A DNA stretch of 64,000 nt from JBGSIC01 sp041751875 (GTDB lineage: Bacteria; Bdellovibrionota; FAC87; UBA2466; JACKAF01), in the NCBI GenBank assembly GCA_041751875.1, contig JBGSIC010000016.1, forward strand, positions 1 to 64,000, in the 5' to 3' direction. Below the pieces are notes generated by a model, which saw only the letters and a list, made by a program, of their open reading frames with translations, made no database searches and was not told the DNA's origin. The first letter of the stretch is position 1; the number at the start of each line of letters is the position of its first letter. Both the position numbers and the translations under genes were made by a program. Of this stretch, positions 46,160 to 53,835 are shown one piece after another.

Positions 46160-46627
46160 TTATTGCTGGACCCACCAGAAGGGTTTCAGTTTCTGCGGCC
46201 CTTTAGGGTACATGCCCGGCCCCCGACAAAGACCAGTGTTGCGAAAAAGCACGGCCTTGCAGTTGCCACTCGCGCACATCCCCACATTCCGGTTGACGAG
46301 CGCTTGGCAGTCTCGCGTCTGGCAAAGTCCTGGAGTTCCACGAATAATCGAACGGCAGTCTTCGGAGCGACAGATATTGAAGCTCTTAAGCACCACTCCA
46401 CGACAGTCATCGGAGCGACAAAGCCCGGCGTTTCCCCAAATGATGGCTTCGCAATCCTGCTTGCTCGCCAAAACCGGGCTGACCTGGCCTGGCGTTGGCC
46501 CATGGTTATGGTTGGGCCGAGGAGCGGTCGGATAATAATTGTGAGGCGCAGGCCGCGGCCACGCCTCTGCTAAACCACCGACCAGATTAACGACAAAAAT
46601 AGAAAGGATTAAAAAGAATCGAACCAT
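46160..46627 (-). CDS. Secreted protein with five 16-residue cysteine repeats
   Basis: The 155-residue protein has a signal peptide (FFLILSIFVVNLVGGLAEA) and a Pro/His/Asn-rich linker (PAPHNYYPTAPRPNHNHG). Five tandem repeats of exactly 16 residues follow, each with Cys at positions 1 and 12, as in CEAIIWGNAGLC, CRSIIRGTPGLC and CKAVLFRNTGLC. Ten regularly spaced cysteines suggest a stacked disulfide solenoid in the periplasm or outside the cell. I do not know this family. The opposite strand is also open (46163-46573), but the repeat pattern and signal peptide support this strand. A solo repeat element lies upstream. Confidence 0.75.
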   Translation of the reverse strand: MVRFFLILSIFVVNLVGGLAEAWPRPAPHNYYPTAPRPNHNHGPTPGQVSPVLASKQDCEAIIWGNAGLCRSDDCRGVVLKSFNICRSEDCRSIIRGTPGLCQTRDCQALVNRNVGMCASGNCKAVLFRNTGLCRGPGMYPKGPQKLKPFWWVQQ

Positions 46628-46683
46628 ACCCTCACCCCCATCTCCCCAGAATTACAGGCAGACGGGACAAGAGGCAAGGTTCT

Positions 46684-46704
46684 AAAAAGTGCCTGGCACT
46701 TTTT
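46684..46704. repeat. GGTGCC/AGTGCC-type solo palindrome
   Basis: A perfect palindrome of two 10-base arms, AAAAAGTGCC and GGCACTTTTT, around one central T. It lies between two minus-strand genes, five bases after (downstream of) the stop of the cNMP/HATPase gene. With its T-run it would also work as a terminator. It is the short form of the elements at 35122 and 40678. Confidence 0.7.
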
Positions 46705-46708
46705 GGAA

Positions 46709-48499
46709 CTAGCGGGAATCTTTGTAGAAAAACTGGAAGGAAGGCGCAGGAAGCGTCTTTTTTGCGTGGCTGTCTACATGGAAAAGCGCGATGGCTTCCG
46801 TGCGCTTATTGGGATCCACGTTGAAAATGACCAAGTCAGCAGTCTCAATCAGAATGTGAAGCCCTTCGCCACCACCACCGGCTTGATTCTCAAGCTTAGT
46901 GTTGGTACCCGCGTAGCAGTGCTCAAGATGACTGAGCACGGACTCCTTCTTCACCGCCCCAAAAGGATCCTCTACCGAAATTCCCACCAACACACCGTCA
47001 CAGGCGTATCGCAACGTCGCTTGCTGTTCAGGCTTCAGCTCCACCCGGTCGTTGCGTTTCATATGATTGAATAGAGGCTTGCCCTTCGCATCCGTAGGGG
47101 CATCATAAATCGCGTTCATCAAAAGTTCTTCCGCCACCGCTTTGACATCGTCGATGACTCGCGAACGCACGCCCATCGATTCAAGATCGGCAGCCATTTT
47201 CTCAATCAAAGCACGGCGAGTGTCGCTACCCGTTACCTTATGTGATTTGACGTCCGCGCCCCAAAACAGGTACTTCTCGAGACCAAATTTTTCCGCTACC
47301 AGAAGTTTGCGCACAGTCGTGAGCAGGTTTTTAACAGTAAAGGAGCGATCTTCAGGGTTGCGGATAACGATATTATCGATGGCAGGAAAGGTCTTCAGAC
47401 GAGCGAGGTACGTCGGAATGTCCTCCGAAGTGAAAAGCACGACCTTCATGTTGGGGCGTTTTTCCTGGGCGTACAAAGTCAAATCCAAGAGGTCGGCGTT
47501 TACGCATAGAATATCGAAATTTCCGGCGTCAATTTGTTCCTTGCCCTCTTGATAGTCTGAAACAATCTGCAAGGACATACCAGTGCCGGACAGAGCGAGC
47601 TTAGCCACACGTTGCATTTTCTTGTCGGTTTCCGCAAGAAGTACCTTTTTGTCTCGCATCGCCATCTCTTCTGAGTGGTAGCTCGACAAAGGTTCCAAGA
47701 GGCCGACAAGTTCAACCACTTCGCTCTCGGCTTCTTTAATCCATTCGGGTTTCACTTGGGTCGCGTTCTTAAACTTGGCAAGCGTGCTCTTAAGTGGCTG
47801 AAGATGATCGCTGTAAAGCGCACTGAGTTTTTTGATCGTAAGATCTTTGGTTTGATAAAGTTCAGTCATTTTCTCGTAGCTGGCGGTAAGTTCGGCGTTT
47901 CGGTGATTGAGTTCTTCTGTTCTCTTTCGCAAATCTCCCGTGCGATTCTCAATCTTGACTTCCAAATCGTGATTCGCGCGCATCAGAGCTCGCTGCGCCT
48001 CTTCCAATCTTTCGTTGGTGATTTCAAAAAGTTTTGCACGCTCATTGGTGGCTTCGAGCTTTTGCGACAGGATGTCGGCGTAGTTCTTGTAAAGTTCGTT
48101 TTGGAAACGAAGCGCACCGTAGGAATCGGTTTCGTTGAAAATGGTAACCGCGTCGAGTTCGAGCAACTCGACGACCGTCTCGGCGACGACCGCCGCATTG
48201 CAAGGGCGCTGGTTGATGGCGCTTACTTCGCCCACAACATCACCAATTTTGTCCAGGCGAATCACCAGCTCACCGCTGTTGTAGACACCAAGCACGCCGT
48301 CCATCAGAAAGAATAAGCTATGGTTAAGCTGCCCTTCTCGCAGAATGGCGTACCCGGGCGGATGAATTACGGACCGGGCATGAGTTGCCAATTCTTCCAA
48401 AAGTCCGTCGGGAAAAGCCTCAAAAAACGGGCACGAGCGCATCTGAGCAATAAGCTCATCAATGGACGCTAGGGAAAGTGCCTGTCTTGGTGCGGGCAA
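46709..48499 (-). CDS. Signalling protein: cNMP-binding, coiled coil, pseudo-receiver and HATPase domains
   Basis: The 596-residue cytoplasmic protein has a cyclic nucleotide-binding domain (20-125, with GDVVGEVSAINQRP) and a long coiled coil (135-235). A receiver-like domain follows (283-400); FDILCVNADL puts Asn334 at the phospho-acceptor and Arg380 at the lysine position, while Thr357-Ser358 remain. A GHKL ATPase (425-575) has EELLMNA (N box), EDPFG (Asp511) and GGGGEGLHIL (G2). There is no His phospho-acceptor domain. It resembles an RsbW-like anti-sigma kinase or a stress sensor rather than a histidine kinase. No sigma factor gene is adjacent. The partner is unknown. Confidence 0.8.
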   Translation of the reverse strand: MPAPRQALSLASIDELIAQMRSCPFFEAFPDGLLEELATHARSVIHPPGYAILREGQLNHSLFFLMDGVLGVYNSGELVIRLDKIGDVVGEVSAINQRPCNAAVVAETVVELLELDAVTIFNETDSYGALRFQNELYKNYADILSQKLEATNERAKLFEITNERLEEAQRALMRANHDLEVKIENRTGDLRKRTEELNHRNAELTASYEKMTELYQTKDLTIKKLSALYSDHLQPLKSTLAKFKNATQVKPEWIKEAESEVVELVGLLEPLSSYHSEEMAMRDKKVLLAETDKKMQRVAKLALSGTGMSLQIVSDYQEGKEQIDAGNFDILCVNADLLDLTLYAQEKRPNMKVVLFTSEDIPTYLARLKTFPAIDNIVIRNPEDRSFTVKNLLTTVRKLLVAEKFGLEKYLFWGADVKSHKVTGSDTRRALIEKMAADLESMGVRSRVIDDVKAVAEELLMNAIYDAPTDAKGKPLFNHMKRNDRVELKPEQQATLRYACDGVLVGISVEDPFGAVKKESVLSHLEHCYAGTNTKLENQAGGGGEGLHILIETADLVIFNVDPNKRTEAIALFHVDSHAKKTLPAPSFQFFYKDSR

Positions 48500-48557
48500 G
48501 CCGACTCCTAATATATAGAGGACTACAGCTTCTTATCGGTCGGGTTCCCGCATCCCC

Positions 48558-50018
48558 TTACTTTTCTAGCACCCAACGCTTGTCACCAGCCAAAAGCCGG
48601 GGACACGCTCCCACGGCCTCTCTGGAGAGTATGCGACCCAGCGCAACGTCGCCTTTCCTCGGGAACGGGGCCCCTTCCACGGAATGAAGCTCATAGCACT
48701 TGGGAAGGTAAACGGCTTGGTAACAGTCTCGCGTCTGCGGATCCGTGAGGAACGGGTTGGTCTGCAGGGCATAGCTTTCAAAGCAGCTCGCAGAGGCGGC
48801 TCTCGGTGAACGCTTTAAATGCACGACGGCTTGATGGGAACCGCGGCATTTTCCCGTAAGGCCAAGCACGCGCGTGTCGTTGTCGAAGTAGACCGACCAA
48901 CGGCCCCGGCGCACCCGATTTTCTGGGCGAAAAACAGTATTTCTTGAGGGCGCCAGAGGGGGACGGATTTGATACCGCTCGACACGCTCGCCAAACGCTT
49001 TCAATTTAGCCTGCCAACCAGGAAGGCCTAAACGGTTTTCGTTCTTCGCAACCGAACGCACGATGAGATCGCTCACCGACTCGCTGTAGTGGTTCATGTC
49101 GCGGTAGTTGAAAAGATTATCCGTGAGTTCAAACTGGTTATCGAAAGAAAAAAGGCGAATATTTTTCTCAGGAACCAACATCTTCACCAACGCTCTTCGC
49201 AGTGCGAGGTGGTTTTTAAGTTGAGGCAAATGCAAGGCATAGTAATAGGTACTGTACGGCGGAAGGAAGAGTACAAATTCGGTTTCCGGGAACTGGCGTG
49301 TAACAGAGAGTACGTATTTTTCCAGGCCCTTTACAATCGCCTCAGGATGAATAGTCGCTTTAGGCTTTTTTTGTGCTTCGAGAATGTTTTCTGCCAACCT
49401 GTCCAGGTTTTCTGCTTGCGTCCACGCTAAAAAATCACCGTGATGAAAACTTTGCATCTGCCAGCAGTTCATCCGGTGAGGAGAATCAGACCAGGGCTCT
49501 TTGCCCGTGATCAAATCCTTAGCAATCTCAACATTGGACCAGTTAAACAAATACTTCCACGCCTTGGCACGACTTCCAGAATAAAGATAATAGGGAAACA
49601 CCGCTTCGCTGCTTGTTTCCCCCATACGGTCGGTGGCGTACCCAGCGTCAATATCCCAGAGAACATGTTTCACCCTCCCCGTGCGTAGAGCTGCCTCGAC
49701 GACAATTTTTTTTTCAGTTGGATAGGCTCCACTAGCCGTCAAATCAAGAGCGGTCCATCCCAGTTCAGCTGATAGAACTGCAGGATCAAAATTTTCTGAA
49801 AGTGAGGTGCCTAAAACCACGGCGTCGTAGGGGGAGCCGGGGGTCAAAAGAGATCGAATGAGGCCCGCTTTTTGATAGCGTTGGTTTCCATGAAACTTGG
49901 GCGGGTGCAGAACATGGTTGTGAAAAACCTGAAAGGGATCTGCAACAAATACGAATAGCGCCGGTAACAAGACCGTAGCGGAGAGAACTAAATAATAAAT
50001 GCGTAAATACTGTTTCAT
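48558..50018 (-). CDS. SGNH/AlgX-like membrane-anchored protein, partner of the MBOAT acyltransferase
   Basis: The protein is 486 residues from ATG 50018. It has one N-terminal membrane anchor (YYLVLSATVLLPALFVFVADP) and a periplasmic domain. SPYDAVVLGTSLSENFDP looks like the SGNH block I, and FNYRDMNHYSESVSDLIV near residue 320 carries the Asp and His of an SGNH-type active site. Proteins of this kind (AlgJ/AlgX/DltD-like) work with MBOAT enzymes to acetylate polysaccharides. The MBOAT gene lies upstream on the same strand, 155 bases away. The long beta-rich C-terminus (residues 380-486) has several cysteines. The acceptor is unknown. Confidence 0.72.
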   Translation of the reverse strand: MKQYLRIYYLVLSATVLLPALFVFVADPFQVFHNHVLHPPKFHGNQRYQKAGLIRSLLTPGSPYDAVVLGTSLSENFDPAVLSAELGWTALDLTASGAYPTEKKIVVEAALRTGRVKHVLWDIDAGYATDRMGETSSEAVFPYYLYSGSRAKAWKYLFNWSNVEIAKDLITGKEPWSDSPHRMNCWQMQSFHHGDFLAWTQAENLDRLAENILEAQKKPKATIHPEAIVKGLEKYVLSVTRQFPETEFVLFLPPYSTYYYALHLPQLKNHLALRRALVKMLVPEKNIRLFSFDNQFELTDNLFNYRDMNHYSESVSDLIVRSVAKNENRLGLPGWQAKLKAFGERVERYQIRPPLAPSRNTVFRPENRVRRGRWSVYFDNDTRVLGLTGKCRGSHQAVVHLKRSPRAASASCFESYALQTNPFLTDPQTRDCYQAVYLPKCYELHSVEGAPFPRKGDVALGRILSREAVGACPRLLAGDKRWVLEK

Positions 50019-50173
50019 CGTGAGCGCGTCCTCATCCGGCAATCTACTGACTTACTATTGGACATCGTATGTCCTCGGTCCTCCGCGGTCACCATCCTCA
50101 ACGATCCTATGGGTTAGCTTTTCTGGTCCGCACCCAATACCAACTCGCAACAAACTCCGAATGACGACACGCC

Positions 50174-51400
50174 CTAGAAATTAAAATATAAAAATTCCTG
50201 CACCACGTTCTGACGATATAAAATCATCACGAATCCAACGCCGGTGACCGCGCCCATAAAAGCGGCCCAACGAGGAGAGGGTTGCCAGCGCCACCAACGA
50301 GCCGCCTCCCCGTTTTCTTCTGAAAAAATCCGCTGCGTGTTGGGAAACGCAAAACAAACGGTGAGAAGGACCGCAAGATGAGCCCAAGGGCTCCACCCCT
50401 TGAGATACAAGGGGCTGCCCCAACCGTTTGCCCCCGCCATACTCCTGACCAAAGAGACGGCGCTCTCCCAGTTTGTGGCGCGAAAGAAAACCCAAGCCAC
50501 CACAACCGCGCCGAAAGTGAGAATTGTGCCCCAAATCTTCGCCTTACTGATTTGGATGCCAGTCGCTTTCCACGCGTGATTCACGCCCAGATAGGCGCCG
50601 TGCAACCCACCCCAAAAAAGAAAGTTCCATCCGGCTCCATGCCAGAGGCCGCCCAGCACCATGGTGACCATAAGGTTCGTGTGCCGACGTATACTTCCCT
50701 TCCGACTGCCACCAAGCGGAATATAAAGGTAGTCGCGCAAGAAGTTGCTCAGCGTAATATGCCAACGACGCCAGAAATCGATGATATTTGACGCTTGGTA
50801 GGGAGAATTGAAATTGAGTGTGAAGCGCACGCCAAATAACAGCGCGGCTGCGATGGCCATGTCGCTGTAACCCGAGAAATCAAAATAGAGCTGTAGGGTG
50901 TAAGCAAGTGCCCCCCCCCAAGCGTCGAAAAATCCGAGTTGCTCTCCCTTAGCGGCAGCATCAAACACAGCATTGGCTAGTGGGGCGACACGATCAGCAA
51001 AAAACACTTTCTTAAACAGCCCGGCAGAAAACCACATCACCGCAAGCACAGTTTCTGTCGAGGTGAAAGTACGATGACTGCGCAACTGAGGCAAAATTTC
51101 ATGATGGCGCACAATCGGGCCGGCGATGAAGTGCGGATAAAACAAAACAAAAACAGTGTAATCAACGAAGGAGTAGCGTTCCACCGGTCCACGATACGCA
51201 TCGACTAGGTAGGCAATTTGTTGAAACGTGAAAAAGGAAATCGCCAATGGCAAAACTACAGATTCCATCGGCACTTGTTTGCCGAGTACCGCGTTTCCAA
51301 TCTGAACAAAAAAGCCCGCGTACTTGTAGTACCCCAAAAGCGCCAGGTTACCCGTCACACCAACGCCCACAAGCACTTTGCGCGCGCGCGGTGTAGCCAC
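50174..51400 (-). CDS. MBOAT (AlgI-like) O-acyltransferase, large 3' part downstream of an in-frame amber codon
   Basis: The 408-residue reading frame is a membrane-bound O-acyltransferase with about ten spans. It has YYKYAGFFVQIGN, YRGPVERY, FYPHFIAGPIVRHHE, LYFDFSGYSDMAIA and FNSPYQASNIIDFWRRWHITLSNFLRDYLYIPLGG (its parts given only as landmarks). GLWHGAGWNFLFWGGLHG holds the catalytic His. Other AlgI proteins have about 70 more N-terminal residues. Those residues are encoded directly upstream in the same frame (51431-51610) but separated by one TAG at 51431-51433. The GTG at 51400 is the first start after the stop, without a clear ribosome binding site. It may be an inactivated gene or a read-through product. 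Confidence 0.85.
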   Translation of the reverse strand: MATPRARKVLVGVGVTGNLALLGYYKYAGFFVQIGNAVLGKQVPMESVVLPLAISFFTFQQIAYLVDAYRGPVERYSFVDYTVFVLFYPHFIAGPIVRHHEILPQLRSHRTFTSTETVLAVMWFSAGLFKKVFFADRVAPLANAVFDAAAKGEQLGFFDAWGGALAYTLQLYFDFSGYSDMAIAAALLFGVRFTLNFNSPYQASNIIDFWRRWHITLSNFLRDYLYIPLGGSRKGSIRRHTNLMVTMVLGGLWHGAGWNFLFWGGLHGAYLGVNHAWKATGIQISKAKIWGTILTFGAVVVAWVFFRATNWESAVSLVRSMAGANGWGSPLYLKGWSPWAHLAVLLTVCFAFPNTQRIFSEENGEAARWWRWQPSPRWAAFMGAVTGVGFVMILYRQNVVQEFLYFNF

Positions 51401-51430
51401 GCCCCCTAAGCTTCTTCCGAAGCACCAGTT

Positions 51431-51610
51431 CTAGACCAAAGACAGCGCTAATAAAAGGAGATAGGCCGGGTTCCACCAACCGTAAAAGAACACGCTCGCA
51501 AAGATAATCCAAAGCAGCGCGAGCTGGAAGCTTCGCGGCAAGAGCAATCGATAGACGATGACGCTCAACGGAAAGAAAAAGAAAAGAAACTCAATGGAAT
51601 TGAAAAGCAA
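51431..51610 (-). pseudogene. 5' fragment of the AlgI-like MBOAT gene, ended by an amber codon
   Basis: From TTG 51610 the frame reads MLFNSIEFLFFFFP, the canonical AlgI start. Two hydrophobic spans and FFYGWWNPAYLLLLALSLV follow, and a TAG ends the 59-residue frame. The next codons read NWCFGRS, as expected for the conserved segment after SLV(F/L)N in AlgI proteins, and run without a break into the 408-residue ORF. One base change would restore a sense codon. The fused product would be about 478 residues, normal for AlgI. Either the gene is a recent pseudogene, the stop is suppressed, or the base is a sequencing error. Confidence 0.8.
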
Positions 51611-51639
51611 GGTGTCTGTAACCTTTTCGGATGAAATAC

Positions 51640-51662
51640 GAAAAGGTGCCTGACACCTTTTC
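51640..51662. repeat. GGTGCC-type solo palindrome
   Basis: GAAAAGGTG (51640-51648) and CACCTTTTC (51654-51662) form a 9-base inverted repeat with a five-base loop CCTGA. A related, imperfect copy (AAAAGCAAGGTG...AACCTTTT) lies next to it at about 51603-51627, overlapping the start of the MBOAT gene. It is between the TadG-like gene (stop at 51697) and the MBOAT gene, and can form a terminator for the former. Confidence 0.6.
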
Positions 51663-51696
51663 TTTCTTCTATCTTAGCAGAGAACGCTTGTACGTC

Positions 51697-53586
51697 TTAG
51701 TGAATGACTTGCTGGAGGTCGTCGTCGCCGGTGGGAGGATTATCGATAGGGCCCTGGCTCCCATCGCTGCGGCGCACGCGGATACTGCGAACCAGTGAGT
51801 CCATTCCGACAAAGTTCACAGAATACCCAATCCGGCCCGGTTGCCCCGCTGGTGCCCACCCACTGTGGATTTGCTCCGGCGTGGCAAAACCAAAATCATT
51901 GGGATCACCGTTAAGAGCGCTGATCCCGAGAGACTGAGCGCCTGTAACCGAATGCGCGGAAGGACCTTCGGTCACATAGCCAGCGTACCCTCCACCTGCG
52001 TCCACAGCATTGAACCCTTGAATGACGCCATTTACGATCCCATTACCCTGAAAATAAGGCTGAACGGGTGGTTGAGGCGTGTTGATTTGATTTCCGTTTT
52101 TGTCGAAGCTTTGCATGAATTCCGGATACAGAGCTTGTGCAAAGCTAGGTTCCAGATAATCCGTATTCGCGTTGTTGCCGACGTCAGGAAAGATGGAATA
52201 GAAGACGGCGTCAAACATTGTTGGCGATCGAATCGCTTCGATCGCAGCGGGTGAAGGCCCTCCTGGTCGCGGGACTGGCCAGCCCCGCTCGCGGCGACCT
52301 TCCGGGTTGCCCACCCCATTGAAGGGATGAAGAGCGTCGTAAAACGCCATCAACTTCGAGCTCTGCATGCCCGTGCGATCATTGGGTACCACACTAAAAT
52401 TTAGGATACGGCTGGCGTTGCCCGGACGGTTCGCAACGGGAGCTAGAATATCGGCCTCAATCGGAGGGCCAATGCGGCTCCCAAAAGGTTTAGCCACTGC
52501 GTATGCAGACATCTCAGGGAAAGCGGCTTCGGCCCATTTGTTCGGCATGAAGAACAAACGGGGTTTGGAAATCGCTTTCACACCAAACCAGGTCAAAATC
52601 TCTTGAGTCTTGGAAAATCCCCCGATGATGTCGTTGGTATCGTGCGCACCTGCGAGCCCCACGCAGCTACCACCCTGTGCAGCAAAATTAATGTAAAAGA
52701 TACTTGCCGCCAAAGTTAGCGGCTCAATGGAAACGTATCGCCCGCCTTCGGGTTGTAAAATCTCCAATCTAAAATCATCGTTGTTGTTGCTCAAACTTAG
52801 GTTGCGGCGAGCAGTTTCGAAAGCCGTTCGCACAATGGCATGCTGGCTACCGTTGCCATCTGTTTCCGCGCTCACGCCATTCATGTATTCCACAATGCTA
52901 TTGGCTTGCTGCAAGTAAAAGCGCGAGCGTTGCGCGTAGGAAGCCGCGAGATATTCCGACAAACGCCGGTTATCAACAGCACCCGCATTGCATTCCTGAT
53001 CAGACGCTTGTTGAATTCTTTTAATCTGTGCTTGGATCGCAATCGCGAACGGATCGAATTTTGCGATCACGGGAGGTACCACGATCGGTGGCAAACCAGG
53101 ACCCGAAGGCGACGCATTTTTGCAAAGGTTCGTAGTGTTATCGTAGATCAAACCTGAAAGCGCACGGTAACCGTGCGCCTGTTGGCAGACAAACATTTCC
53201 ACTTGGCTCGTTTGGTTAAGTCCACCGTTTACAAACTGCGGCCCGCGCGGAAACCTTAAATTGTGACGCAAGTGAGTCACGTTCACACGCATCGAAAGCT
53301 CTTTAAGATTCTGACGTAAGCGGTAATTCACCATGCCCAAGCGATTGAGTACGCGGGCCTGCTGAGAAGCGCCTGAATAGGCTGCCATGTCGGCCGCAAT
53401 CTGAAGGTTCATCTTGGCATTTACCAGATGCGCGAAATCGACAACGAAGGCAAAAAGGACGAACATGAAGGTGAATACGAGGGCAAAAAGGATGGCAACC
53501 TGACCCGTTTGGTCATGTAATCGGCGCCCAGCCTGAAGGCCGGCCGGCCGGCTGAGTCCCCTATCATTCCCTCTACCCATATCCAT
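51697..53586 (-). CDS. TadG/TadE-like pilus assembly or secreted protein
   Basis: The 629-residue protein starts with a short basic region, then TGQVAILFALVFTFMFVLFAFVVDFAHLVNAKM, the Tad_N type membrane segment preceded by a G-Q cleavage-like site. LQIAADMAAYSGA follows, as in TadE/TadG proteins. The remaining 540 residues are a large extracellular or periplasmic domain without a recognised fold, rich in Asn, Pro and Gly. TadG proteins are minor pseudopilins or anchors of Flp pili. No other tad gene is near. The ATG is at 53586 with a second ATG two codons in. Confidence 0.75.
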   Translation of the reverse strand: MDMGRGNDRGLSRPAGLQAGRRLHDQTGQVAILFALVFTFMFVLFAFVVDFAHLVNAKMNLQIAADMAAYSGASQQARVLNRLGMVNYRLRQNLKELSMRVNVTHLRHNLRFPRGPQFVNGGLNQTSQVEMFVCQQAHGYRALSGLIYDNTTNLCKNASPSGPGLPPIVVPPVIAKFDPFAIAIQAQIKRIQQASDQECNAGAVDNRRLSEYLAASYAQRSRFYLQQANSIVEYMNGVSAETDGNGSQHAIVRTAFETARRNLSLSNNNDDFRLEILQPEGGRYVSIEPLTLAASIFYINFAAQGGSCVGLAGAHDTNDIIGGFSKTQEILTWFGVKAISKPRLFFMPNKWAEAAFPEMSAYAVAKPFGSRIGPPIEADILAPVANRPGNASRILNFSVVPNDRTGMQSSKLMAFYDALHPFNGVGNPEGRRERGWPVPRPGGPSPAAIEAIRSPTMFDAVFYSIFPDVGNNANTDYLEPSFAQALYPEFMQSFDKNGNQINTPQPPVQPYFQGNGIVNGVIQGFNAVDAGGGYAGYVTEGPSAHSVTGAQSLGISALNGDPNDFGFATPEQIHSGWAPAGQPGRIGYSVNFVGMDSLVRSIRVRRSDGSQGPIDNPPTGDDDLQQVIH

Positions 53587-53672
53587 ATTATAATACTCTG
53601 CGTCACTTTGAGGAATTCCCTTGAGGCCCTAATATCGTGACTAATAGTCTTGTTATATTGGGGGTTTAGGGG

Positions 53673-53701
53673 TTGACTGGAGCGGTCTGTCAGGTTTATT
53701 T
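53673..53701 (+). promoter_or_regulatory. Candidate promoter for the CtpA protease gene
   Basis: TTGACT (53673-53678) and TTATTT (53696-53701) are 17 bases apart and precede ATG 53836 by about 130 bases. The -10 is weak, so this is only a candidate. Confidence 0.3.
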
Positions 53702-53835
53702 GCACCTCGGGTGGCCTGTGCGCCTCAGTTTTTGGGAAATAAGCCTGTCCTAAAAGGTCCCGTTAAATCGTCTTGGGAAGGTACTTGGGAAATTTTGCCT
53801 AAATTCCGATAGGGATACATAAGGAGTCCTCTCCC

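Noticed and set aside
46163..46573. A 136-codon plus-strand frame opposite the cysteine-repeat gene
   Set aside because: It has no signal or domain. The minus frame has a signal peptide and perfect 16-residue repeats.
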